A stretch of 52,027 bases of DNA from Collybiopsis luxurians FD-317 M1. Its lineage: Eukaryota > Basidiomycota > Agaricomycetes > Agaricales > Omphalotaceae. The position numbers and the translations under genes were made by a program. Under the pieces are notes generated by a model, which saw only the letters and a program-made list of their open reading frames with translations, made no database searches and was not told where the DNA came from. Within the stretch, counting starts at the first letter, position 1, and each line of letters starts with the position of its first letter. The stretch lies in NCBI GenBank assembly GCA_000827265.1, contig KN834868.1, positions 76,749 through 128,775 of the forward strand, in the 5' to 3' direction. Below are positions 32,707 through 44,100 of the stretch, one piece after another.

Positions 32707-35126
32707 GAATGGATAAAGAGCTAAGTGAAAGGCACTTGATTTAGCTTACCTTCAAGCAGAGGCATTTTCTTTTATACTGCACTCTAAATTCTAATCGTAA
32801 TGTTGATGCTCGCAGTTCTACATGGTCTCTAACTCTGAAATCATCTCGATAGAGCTGACATTTTGAAAAATCAACCAAAACCATAAGACACAGTTGTTCT
32901 ATAGTATTGATGAACATTGAAGTGTGTCCAAACGATACAATCAGTGTCACTCACTTTCGAGAGGAGTATGGTCCATTGTGGACCTGCGGGAAGTCCGAAT
33001 ACCCTTATAAACAAGGGAGTACAGTTTATTGAGCTTGGCTGCTTGGAGGAAGGTTTATAAATCAAATTGGATAAGTTTATTAATTTCTGGTCTATGTTTT
33101 GCAGGACCTGGCCGCATTTTTTGTTTTCCTTGATCCTGACAAAAAGATCATCTGTCATTTATGTGGGCAGAGAGCAATCTCGGGAGCTACAGTACCGACA
33201 AGGAACCACCAGTCTAATATTTTGCTCCATTGGCATGATATTTGCCCGTAGTGAAATGGCACATTATTAACTAGATCCATTTTGAAGAACGAGATTCGAA
33301 ACATGAGTGGTTTAGGAAGAACGGGATGACGCTTCTTGATTCTTCAAACATGCTACCGTAAGAAGTATTCAAGGATCGACGACTCAGATGGAGAAAACGG
33401 ACAACAAATGTCACTGTCAACAAGTCACGAATAGACCTCAGTTTGAGTCAAGCGTTAGACATTCTTTGAAGGGTTCTGATTATTTCTTGACAAGTGAATA
33501 GCGGCGATCTTTTGATCTTCAGGTCTTCTCACCACCATCATGCGCCTCTGCGGGCAACTGCTTGAGTGTTGTCCACTTTCAACATTGCCTTAACATCTGA
33601 CTTCAATTCTTACGGAACATTGCTGAGGCCCTTTGCACGCTGAGTTTTAGCTGGCTGGGGCATACAAAATATCTCACAAAGACCACTATTACTATTTTTT
33701 GATAGCACCGCTCCATGGGAAATTAGCTTACTATAATCATCGTCACAACAAAACTAATTCAGAGTCTCGGAATTATAACAAGTATTGGTAATTTTGCGTT
33801 TAACACCATGTTTACCCTCATCTTCTTCTCGACAAGGGAACACTAAAATAATCGCCCAGCCTCGAAGTGACAGGTCACCTTTCGAGTGGAGACAAACCGG
33901 ATTTTAGCTGATCGATGTACTTACAGTTATGAGTCACCACGCAGAGACGGGGTTTAATTTAATGGAGGTTTTATCAGGTGCCATCCTTCGAACACCTTCA
34001 GGTCGGCGCGGTTCCAATTTCATTAGCTGGGTACCATGATCATGTGTGCTCAAGCAATCAGCAGAGTCTCAGAACTGACTCTCATTGATGCCGGCCCACT
34101 GCAGTGCTGGCAGCCTTGCAGTTTGATGCTCTGCTGCTCAGTCTCACGGCAGTCTCGAAATCTCGCATCAACTTGCGAGAGCCGAGTCTGCGGGGACCAG
34201 TGACTAAACTTTTATTCGCAGAATTCGTCAAGAAACGCGCATACAAGCCGATCAGCTATGAATTATGTTCCAGGTAAGACGAGAGAGCGGCTTCGGCAAA
34301 ATCGCAGGTCGTTGATTACCGGCACGTCACCACAGCGAGAACAGCTACAAGCTGTTCAGGCGCTACCGTGGAAGATTAACTTGGAAGCACGGAAGTTCTG
34401 CAAGATCCAGACCCTGGCCTTCAAGTGAAGCGTAGTGTGCCTGGGAAAGAAAGCTTCTTGAACACTCACATCCAATTCGGTCAGATGGCCGTCCTATTAA
34501 CCTGGGTATGATAGAACTGATTCGATAACTAAGATCATGATGAAGAAGGTACTACAGAGAAAGCTGAGGTACGATCATATTATTATTTTCAATTTGAACG
34601 TATGCCCAGACCCGGTTCACAGGTTGTGTATATCGTCTGAACTCAACTTGAGCGTTTTCTGTTTACCATAAGATGAAAAAGATGCCCTTGCTTCCTGGAG
34701 TCGCGCAGGGCACTTGCGCATTCATAAATCATTGTCCTCGGGATTTTCTACAAACTTCACCTGCCGCACAATCGCATCTATATTCACGACAACTCAATTC
34801 CGGGAGAAGAACGCTAGGACTCTTTACGCCAACCTCTATCTGATGCCAAGGTGTCCATAAATAGTAAACAAAAGGTCTCAAGCTTATCGAAACGCACCCG
34901 AACTGTACCCGTATATCGAAAATTTCACAGATTATATGCGTCTGGTGAGCATTAATCAACTCTCTTCTCAGTAACAGATTGAGTATAGGACTGGAAAGTC
35001 CCAGGAGGAATCTAGCCATCTTAATTGGCGGAGGAAGGACGATTGTCTTGCATATAAAAATACTGCGTTGAATCGAGTTGAATGCGGCCTCAATAGCGCT
35101 CGGAAATTTGCAGGTTGATAGGCGAA
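32707..35126. other. Spacer between the divergent membrane-protein genes
   Basis: This is the shared upstream region of two divergently transcribed paralogues, about 2.4 kb long. No coding exon was recognised. The stretch 33320-33900 is a diverged copy of the upstream region of the intact NIPA gene; the minus-strand frame at 34729-35160 has no support as a gene and overlaps the start of paralogue B. Confidence 0.45.
33320..33900. repeat. Relic copy of the NIPA upstream region (29535-30130)
   Basis: By eye the two stretches align over roughly 600 bp in the same orientation, with many substitutions and indels. Conserved blocks occur in the same order: GGGATGACGCT, CTACCGTAAGAAGTATTC, TAGACCTCAGTTT, TTCTGATTATTTCTTGAC, CGGCGATCTTTTGATCTTC, CATTGCCTTAACATC, GGGGCATACA, ATAGCACCGCTCCATG. 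No NIPA coding sequence lies next to this copy. Confidence 0.6.
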
Positions 35127-36447
35127 ATGACTCCCGACGATGCAGCCTTGATAACAACATACGGTTCGTTCTTATTCTCCAGTACCATCAGCTGCATAGT
35201 GCAGTTCACCGGCTACGGTATGTGATGAAGTTATCTTATTGACCGCCAGATCTGAGACGGTAATCATCTAGGGTTAGTGATTTTGGGTATATTTTTTGCG
35301 ATGTGCGCTCGAGTCAGGCCCTAAATCTACACGGTTGTAATTCTGACTATTTTAATGCTGCAGCTCTTCTCGCCAATCGATATCGGAGGAGCGGCCCAAA
35401 AGGATACTCTTTGTCTACTTGACCGTGGTGTACATTTGTTCCACCTGGAGCGTAATCTACTACGGAGGTTTTACCCTAACTAGGGCACGGTATACATTCG
35501 CAAGGGTCGTGAAAGGAGGTATTGCGGAGCAAGTCCAGATATCGAACCAGAAAGGTATGATTTGGGACACGATATCGCCATGGCCTGCAACCATCAACGT
35601 GAGCGCTATTTCCTTATCCTAATTTTAAGTTCTCAAAACGAACATTCTAGCTCCTTTTGAGCGACTTGATCGTAACATGGAGAGCATGGGTCTTATTCCA
35701 AGAGATTAAACTGTTGAAGCTCCTGCTTGCGTTCCTCATGGTAGCGAACATCGGTATGTTTTTGGCATATAGTTCTAATCTTTTGTTTTTCTTTCGATTT
35801 GACTTGCCGATGCCTACCGCCTTCTCTGCTTGATGGCTAATCATCGCCTAAAATATACATAGGTATTAATCTTGCGGATTGCATTTGGGAGGAGCTGGAG
35901 ATCAACATCGCCTTCTTGAACTCCGCTATTCTGGATTGGTTATCACTTGGAATCTCTTTGTTTGTTAACCTATTTTCAACTTCATTGATTACTTGGAGAG
36001 CCTGGTGAGTTACTCCAGTCGCCCGTGAACATGTCGGTAGCTTGTGTCTTTCTGATACTACTATTTTGCGCATTGGAAGGGATCATTACCGAATCATGGC
36101 CCGAGCATCGATACACAGAAGAAGCCCTGTACAGAACGTACTATTGCTCTTAATCGAATCTGGAGCCATATTCTGTGCCGTACAGCTTGCAGATCTTCCG
36201 CTGACAGTGCTGAATACAAATCCTGAAGTAACATTTCCAACCCAGTTGGCATTCTACACGATGAACGCTATCACCGTCGTGGCTGAGGTGCGTCTGATTA
36301 AATATTCAGTGCTTGCAAGTACTTATCGCATGCTACATTCCGAAGACTTTATACCCTGTCGCTGTGATCATACTGATTCACCGGAATAGTTCCCCTGTCA
36401 TTGAAACATTCCACTATACCGTGTCACAAAGGGCTCACAGTGAATAG
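35127..36447 (+). CDS. Multi-pass membrane protein, paralogue B (7 exons, 303 aa)
   Basis: Exons 35127-35217, 35272-35302, 35364-35598, 35651-35753, 35863-36004, 36080-36287 and 36346-36447 give 304 codons without a stop. All introns are GT-AG and sit at the same places and phases as in paralogue A. Hydrophobic segments include FLFSSTISCIVQF, GLVILGIFFAI, ILFVYLTVVYICSTW, LLLAFLMVANIG, WLSLGISLFVNLFSTSLI, NVLLLLIESGAIFCAV and TLYPVAVIILI. Shared landmarks with paralogue A are MTPDDAALITTY, SDLIVTWRAWVLFQE, HRRSPVQN and SPVIETFH. The C-terminal tail is about 30 residues shorter than in A. The function is unknown; a receptor-like role in the membrane is only an inference from topology. Confidence 0.8.
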
Positions 36448-37263
36448 ATGGCACTCGGTTATTGATGGGTTTCTGAAGTTGGTTAGCCTTAAAATTCTGA
36501 GAGCCCGAATCGTATGAGACGTCCACGTTTCTACATAAACAACGAACATACTCTATGTAGTCCACGACGGAAGAATGAAACAGTCCATCCTCTGCCAACG
36601 TGAAAGGGAGTGCATTTACCAGTACCATAACCTGCTTAGCGCGTTAGCCTTCATCGTCCTTCGCGGGAGGTTGATATTAAACAGGGGCAGACCTTCTAGT
36701 ACGAAAGGATCAATGGGCTATTAGATTATTGAGCTAGGAATCTTTGCAGGCTTGCATTCGCTATCAGAATACAGATTAACCGGTTCAAAGTATTTTACAA
36801 CTATCCGAAATTGTCACATTTGCTTATCACGACGTAGCCCAACATCAAAAAAGGTATTATCACAGACGGAAACTTAATTCGTAGAAACGAGGCACAGTCA
36901 TGATGTTAAACAAAACTGAAGACAACCAGTACGAGTATCTGAAGTATAAGTACTAGTGATCCAATTTACATAAAAGTTCTTGAAACGACTAATATGTCCG
37001 TGTATATATGTTTATGACTTGAGAAAGAATTAAAGAGGCTCCGGAGACATTTGATCGCACGGAGAGGAAAAGGCGAGGAATGAAGGAGGGAAAATGATAA
37101 AGAGTATATGGAGGAAGGTCAAAGCGACGTATCGCTGCAAGAACCTATTCTACGGTAAACAGAGATTTCAATCTATGAAAGTCCGAAAAAGAGTGAGAAG
37201 AAAAGAGAGCGTCTCAGGTTTCAAATTTCAACCCCGCACACTCCGCGTACCCGCTTACAATAC
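36448..37263. other. Intergenic region with an rRNA-like motif
   Basis: No gene was supported. A minus-strand frame at 36398-36628 overlaps the end of paralogue B and was not accepted. The only recognisable item is the sarcin-ricin-loop-like motif at 36691-36710. Confidence 0.4.
36690..36712 (+). other. Match to the mitochondrial large-subunit rRNA sarcin-ricin loop
   Basis: ACCTTCTAGTACGAAAGGAT is the sequence expected at the sarcin-ricin loop near the 3' end of fungal mitochondrial large-subunit rRNA (TAGTACGAAAGGA core). The flanks were not recognised as rRNA, so this is either a very short nuclear insert of mitochondrial DNA or chance. Confidence 0.3.
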
Positions 37264-38180
37264 TCACTCCGATCGCATCGTCTGCACCTCAGCGAAAATC
37301 GGAACCCATTTCTGGGGTGTTGTCGGTTGCGTGCTCGGATAACGAACTAATGACAAGAGCCTCAGTCGCCGCCACCTACCAGCCCTCAGAGACCACCTGA
37401 TTTCAACCCCACTCGATTGCCCGAGTCGCATCTCTGCCTCGTGAAAAATTTTGCAAAGTTCCTTGCAAATTTTATACGCAAGTTGAGAGCGAGTCATGTC
37501 TCCTTCCTGAGTCGTGATCCAAATTTTGTGAGTTTCGGAGGGGAGTCCTGGATACTACATGCAGAAGCAGTAAGAGACAGAACGGAAGAAAAAAACAATT
37601 AAGGATCTCTCTCTTACTCACATCGAAATCCCAATGAACAGCCTTATGAGTCACTCCTAGATCTCGAAACACGTTCGTATGACCATCATCAACAGCAAAA
37701 GGGCTCTGGAACATCTCCCAAATAGGCACACCAGGAACCGCGCCGACACCGAACGTGATCGGGCTCGTAGGTGGTTTTCCCGTGTGACCGCGCCTTCTAG
37801 GGAGGAATTCCAGTCTGAGTGGAGGAGAAGATGAAGTAGCCGGGACATCTATGGAGTGGCCGGGAGGGAAATAGTCGGACTGGAATGGGTCGCGGAGGGA
37901 TTGACTTGAATGGGGCTGGAGGATATCATATAGTCAAGACAATGTGTTTCACCGTTTCGGTCATAAGCTGCAGAGGACTTACACTCGAGTATGGGACAAT
38001 GGGACCACCCTGAGAGCTCTGGCCCTGAGAAGAGGTCAATCGTATACTCAAACGCAACGAAATAAGTCAAACTCTCACTGGATAACCTGAGACCTGCCAA
38101 GTCTGGAAGACACTCTGGGGATTGGTGGGTGGATAGTAGGAGTCCCACTGTGGTCTGGAATCGCTGTAGTGGTAGTTCAT
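37264..38180 (-). CDS. Conserved-looking protein of unknown function (4 exons, 242 aa)
   Basis: Read from ATG 38180, exons 38180-38079, 38024-37983, 37915-37622 and 37554-37264 join at phase 0 through three GT-AG introns into 243 codons ending in TGA. The first 80 residues are rich in Pro, Ser, Tyr and Gln (MNYHYSDSRPQWDSYYPP). The middle has ITFGVGAVPGVPIWEMFQSP and VTHKAVHWDFD. The last exon has a helical stretch DMTRSQLAYKICKELCKIFHEAE and ends KWVPIFAEV, which looks like an agaricomycete protein fold rather than a chance frame. I could not name the family. No membrane segment or signal peptide was seen. All-phase-0 introns argue for a real gene, but the exon choice is by eye. Confidence 0.5.
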
Positions 38181-41108
38181 GCTGGAGTTCGGGAATGCAA
38201 AAAACGAGTTAGATTTGGGGCTTTATACTCTACAGGTACGTGGTCAAATTAGGCAAGAGGGAAAAAGCCACACAAAGCGTTATTGTAAGTCAGTCGACTC
38301 ACTTTGACCAGAATGAAGCGGCTACTCCCAAATGAAAACAATGGTTGTTGTCGTGAATCACCGCATCATCGTAAGTGGGAGGATGATACGACGTTAGGGA
38401 CATTGAGCTAGGAAAGGTAGAACAGTCATGAATGAAATATGAACATTATAAAATTGCTACTCTGGTTGATGTAAGACATAGCGAAGCCAAATAAATTATG
38501 GGAGCGGTTACGGAATGCCTCCGACTTCGACAGGACCCAAACTACCACTTGTAATTTTCAACGATGCGAGACAATGGACTCTGCAATCGGAGGCCTATTA
38601 TATTAGTGTTTACACCGAAATAATGTGCTTTGACCTTCCTTAACAACGGCTCTTGATCGATGCGTCCCCGCCAACAAAGCCCAAAACGGCAAAAAGAAAA
38701 GAATGTTGCAGAAGCTAGTTAGATCCGCGATCGGGCAGTCTGTAACAAAGAGGATTTGTTACGCCCATTGTTGAGTATCAAAATAATATGCAACAAATCG
38801 CGGAGTGCCGAGTTCGGGAAGAGTGCCATAAAATGATCTTGAGACGTCAATGGAGAATTATCTTATCTTGAGGTATCCAACTCATCGATCCCTGGAATAA
38901 TTTACGGTCCCGACACGTCAAAAGGAGTATGCTTTGAAGCTTGAAGTTACAGGAAAGCTCCGAGGACCTTTCATGAAAATGAAAAGTAGTCTGATAGCGA
39001 CCTCCCTGCCATCTCACTTGTGATGGTCCTGGAGGAATGGGGATTGTTCCGTCCAGATGTTCGTCGCGGTAGCGTAGGATGTTCGGAAAAGACGGGTAGA
39101 CGGGGAGATTCTAGTTTGAGCGGGTACATCGAATATATCGTTCCCGAACAGTCGTTTCGAGTTCTATCCTAAGAGTTTCTGCCACAAATTCATTGACAGC
39201 GACCAGAGGTAAGAGAAGAAACAAACTAGGGAGTGGGCGCTTATCTGTCCAAGCGGCCTATAGCGGACCGGGGCGGTATCGTTGAGGGCTCGAACTAACT
39301 GTCACTCGTCAATAGTCATCTCACTGAAGACGACAGAAATGAGATGGTGAGTAGCACTCTTAAGTATACTAGCGACTTAGAGGGTACTTGGCACTGTTGG
39401 TAGCGCGCACAATTTGCATATATATTATGTGTCAGAAGGAGGAAAGCCAATCGAGTCTGGAAAGCCAGAATGGCGCTCGGCATCAACGTCCAGCAGATCT
39501 CCTGCAGAAAGTGTCGACGAACAATCTTGTGATAAAGGCGCCTCCTATAGATCGCGCTACTGCACCTTGAGAAAGACTGATAATTTCTCCGACGTGTCCT
39601 CTTACTGTGCACCTACGAGTGTTTGGTTTCTCTATTTACATGCATTTGTTCAAAAGACTTCCTTCTGCACGCTCCTAGTGCGAGTGCGAGTACTCTTCGT
39701 GGTTGCTCAATCCTTCCTCAGCCTGTTTCTTAGCATGGTGGTGACCTTTTGTTTGTCGATGTAGTCCAGCTGAGGGAGCAAGAAAGGTACGTGACAGTGG
39801 TTGACTATCGATCCATTAGCATACGGAAATTCACTCCTTTGATCTCGACTATGAATCAATCCCGTCAATGGCCAGAGTTGCGATGAGAGACCTTTCTTCT
39901 TTGGCGGTTCGGTGCGTAGGTAATTTGCCAAGGAGTGTCTAATAAAAGAGCCTTTTTTGTTGTTTCTTATAATTATAAGTATTGTCTATTCAGAATTCTT
40001 GGAAAGACGCCTAATTCCCCAGCATTGTGTCTTAAGTGTCCACAGCCAGGTGTAAACTTGCATCAGGAGGTATAAAACTCGTACGGTGAAACTCGGTGAG
40101 AGTTGTGACGCGCCAGGAATTGTTAGTGCTTCTGCAGTTTGCGTAGTAGAGCTCGTAAGAATAGCGATAGCCAGACGGTGTACTGACAGGTATTGATCTT
40201 GATTGAGTTTTGCCAAGTTGTACTTGGGTTCGCACTTTTTCGGACAAGAGGGGGGGAAAATCCAGACACGTCCCGAGGACCCCCCCCCTAGCGTGAGAAT
40301 TATGAGCTTTCAGTAAATCGTTGCTCTTGCTCCAGGCTCTCGCTTTATCCACCTAAATTTTAGCTGGAATACCTTATGTTGACTGTAACTAGAGTTTAGA
40401 AACGACAGACCATGGCCAATGAGCCACCTCACGCACGTGTAAAGCCATGTTTTGCGCAATTCTCAATTGGGAACCCGCTCCAGGTTTTACAAAAAAATTG
40501 AGTCGATAGTTCGATTATAGCCCACCAAAAATTGGGTGTCTACTAATTACTCTAAGGAAAATTCCTACTTTTGAGCTCAGTATCGATATTTTAAGCGAAG
40601 CGCTCAAGCGGCGGCCCGGGAGGTCCAGGATATTTTTTTTCCCGCTCCGGCGCTCCCCTTGTTTTCGGATGATAACCGATTAACGGACCGCTGTGCTGGT
40701 AACCACGTTGCCGGCTGTCTTGAGTAGGCTTTCTATACTCGTATACTGGGGTATGTACAAGGAGAGGAATGTTCAATCCGAACCTATCAAAGTGCCATTG
40801 TAGGTGAAGCAGATCGAGTCGGAGTCGTAGCACGAAAAAGGTTGCCAGCGATGACAAAGCCGCCCGAACAATTTACGGTCCACGGCTAGCAGTACTAGTA
40901 GCCGTTCCGGCCGGTGTTCGATCTGCGTTTCACTCCAAACGGAGCGGGGGGAATTCAGAGGTCTTACGGTAAATATATTTTGTAATGGAGAATGGAAGAC
41001 CAGGGTAAAATATGCATAACTTCCAAGAGTAAATAATGTAACGAGCACAATTTTGTACTTTGGGCTTAGAGTATAAATACAGAAGACCTACAGAGAACCC
41101 CCAACTAC
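38181..41108. other. Long intergenic region
   Basis: About 2.9 kb without a gene I can support. Several short frames exist, but they overlap each other on opposite strands and have no motif. There is a C run near 40280 next to a G run near 40251. Confidence 0.4.
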
Positions 41109-44100
41109 TCAGAGTCCTTGAACACTGTTACTTTGCGTCGTCGTTGACGCGGCGAGCAGCTGTTTAAGCATAGCCTCAAATGATTCAAGTCTGGTATTGA
41201 CGGCGGTCAGATTCCCCTCTAAAGCCAACAGCCTAGATTCGACTGAAGGGCAATCAGGGATCTCTTCAGGATCATGAATCCGAATCAAATGATGCTTATG
41301 CTCGTGCCATTTATTCGGGCCATCGGCCTGCACTTGAGTCCTCTCTTTTTCACATGCGTCGCAAATATAGGTATCTGGAGCTGGGAAAAGGTAAGTGAAA
41401 TTGACTGGAGCTTTGTATATGTAAAACTTACTGCAGGACAAGCATACCCAGCACGGTGCGTCCACTTCTTCGCGGCAGCAGCAACACAAGGTTTCTGTTT
41501 GTTGTGTCTTGTCTGGTTTGCCGTCTTTAATGCCGTCTGTTGCATGCCGATTGGTAGCAGAACTCTTGGAGCGGAAGAGCTTCTTTGCTCGAGCAGCTAC
41601 TGCTCTTCCTTTTGGTACTGCCCAAGCCAGCTCGCCGTCCGAAATGACCCTTTCAGTTTTCAGCATCGCATGAGACGGAATGTGATTAAATGAACGAGTC
41701 GAAAGAGAAGAATCTCGGCAATTCAAACATAGTTCGAATGTCTCCGCGAAATCTTCGCTCATGCAAATGAGGCAAATGAATCTGCTGCGGGTAATGACTC
41801 TGTCACAGCTGTCGCAGGTATACACCCAGGGTCCAAACCTATACAAGTTCAATCACATGCAGTTATGCCATGTTGAAACTTCAACCTTGAGAGAGTAAAA
41901 AAAGCTCACAAATGTATAATAAACTTGGTGTCAGTTAATGATTCAAGGAGAGAAAGGTAAAACCGAGCATCTGTTGGGTGTATTTTCGAAACGAGCAGCC
42001 GCAGTTCGTTCTCTTCTTCGCTGTTGAGGGGACTTGAAGGTGTAAAGCTGTAGGCCATTGAATTTCGGACCATCAGGTCGAGGAAGCGCCGCCTCTCCGC
42101 GTAATGACTCTTCAGATAATTCCAAGAGCATCCCTTTCGCTGAACTTTGTCTAGCACTGCATTGATTGCGAAAGTCCATCGGTCCCGAGCGGTCTTGCTG
42201 GCCTGACCCAAGAGAGTATAGAATCGCCATGCAAAAGCTGGAGTTCGGTTGAAGAAGAATTTGTATGTCGGCTCATTGTTCTGTGAGTCCCCCGTGTCAT
42301 CATCTTTGACTTGGCCTTGCAACCTATCCGCTTTTTCACCCTCATCTGCCACAAAGAAATTCCCAGTGAGCGTCTCTGCATTGGGATCAAACCGTCCTCG
42401 GCACTCGACTTCCGACCCATCCTCGTCGAACGAAAAGTTCAGGGAGAGCGTGTTATCTGAAGCGATCTTGCCAGAAACAGTTATCAGACCGCGGTGCGCT
42501 TCTGCAACCCCAGTTATTTTCCCCTCTTCGTCAATATCAGTAATAGATATCTGGAGGAGTCCTTTAGCAGAGTAAGTTTCGTTAGAACCTTCAATCCAAA
42601 AATGTCCTGCCCAATATCCGGAGAGGGGGCTGTGGAGATTCTGATCGTTTGGGTTGAACGTCGTAAGGGAGTGTTGGTAGATCTGTGATTCTAAATTATC
42701 TCTGACTCCATGTTTGAGGATATCAAGTGGTATCTGTGCTATCTCGTCTGCAGACATGCTCTCCGACTCTGCTTCCGCGTCCTGACCCTCCTGGTTCCAT
42801 GGACCGAGTGAGTTCTCATTTGGGTGACGATTTGGATCGACATATGACAGCTGAAGCTGCATTTTGGTCTTTATCAGCATCAAGCATATCTTCTGGAACA
42901 GATCAGACAGACCAAACCATAGGCAAAGTTGCCTAGCCGTTTTGACACATCCGGGACTGTTTGCTTGAAAACAGCTGAGAAATTGTGTTCATAATCCTTG
43001 AACATTATATGTAAGCATATATTACCTGTCAGGTTCCTTATACGATTGTCCAGAACTTCAAACACATTTTTCAGAGAAGTTATGGAGTCCCATAATTCCT
43101 CGTTGTCAAGAATATGGGTCTGGGCGAGATAGAAGACCTGCAAATGCTTCTTCAAGAGGAGATAAAGAAGCGGAAGGATAAACTAAAACGTTCAGACTCA
43201 TAATGAACATCTGGTAAGGTTATACAAGTAGCACTTACTCGCTCAATTCTCCCCGGACCAGTTACGAGAGACACAGTTTCAGGTGTATCTATATCGTACG
43301 CAAAACTTCTGAGGTTCTCTTGAAGCCTTTGTTCTTCAGAAGAGGAGTATGCATCACTAATTTGTTTCAAATTGCTGTTGGTGATACTGTATTCTAATGG
43401 ATGTAATGACCGAAGAAGAAGATCAATACGAGTAAACGGTGGAGAGGTTATATATTCGTCCATGTTGCGACGATTTGCGGGGAGATCTCTAGAAGACCAA
43501 TGACGTTTTGAGCCATAAGAACACAGAATGGTTTGAATCATACCTGTAATCATCACGCGGCTTATCGATAGTATCATAATCCAACACTCGGTACATTTCG
43601 CAAATAACGGCATGGATTTTTTGCTTGTATCGAACCATATCAGCGTGCCAGCCTAGAATCAGGCCAACATTCAACACAAGGTAACTAGTTTGAGTTTTCA
43701 CGTGCAACAGACTCACCCGCAGCCCAGTAAGCGATCCAAACGGGAAGACTGTCGAAACAGTAGCCACTATTCAACAAAGAATATGAGAAAGAAACAGAAA
43801 CTACTCAACCTCCATCCGTCCGGTTTGGAGCGTACAAATGTGTTCACTTCTTTAATACTAATGAAACCCGTTCCATCATCATCAATCGCTTCAAGGATAG
43901 GTTGCACCCGGGAGATGTCAAGGTATTTTAGAGCCCATCGATCATCTTTGAAAATTGCATCTGGAGACCCATTTCGCCTGTCTGTTGAATCCTGACTCAA
44001 GGGATTGGCAGGAGAGACTGGGAACCTAGACGTGTCTTTACTGATCTGTTTGTCCACATAGAAGTCTCCCAGCGCCAGTACGAAATATCGGGCTTTGACG

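Noticed and set aside
34729..35160. Minus-strand 143-residue frame upstream of membrane-protein paralogue B
   Set aside because: It overlaps the first exon of paralogue B on the other strand, has no motif, and its composition looks like a shadow frame.
36398..36628. Minus-strand 76-residue frame
   Set aside because: It is antisense to the last exon and 3' flank of paralogue B and shows no motif or splice partners.
39388..39764. Overlapping frames on both strands in the 38-41 kb region
   Set aside because: They are mutually antisense or out of frame with each other, have no recognisable domain and do not extend by plausible introns.
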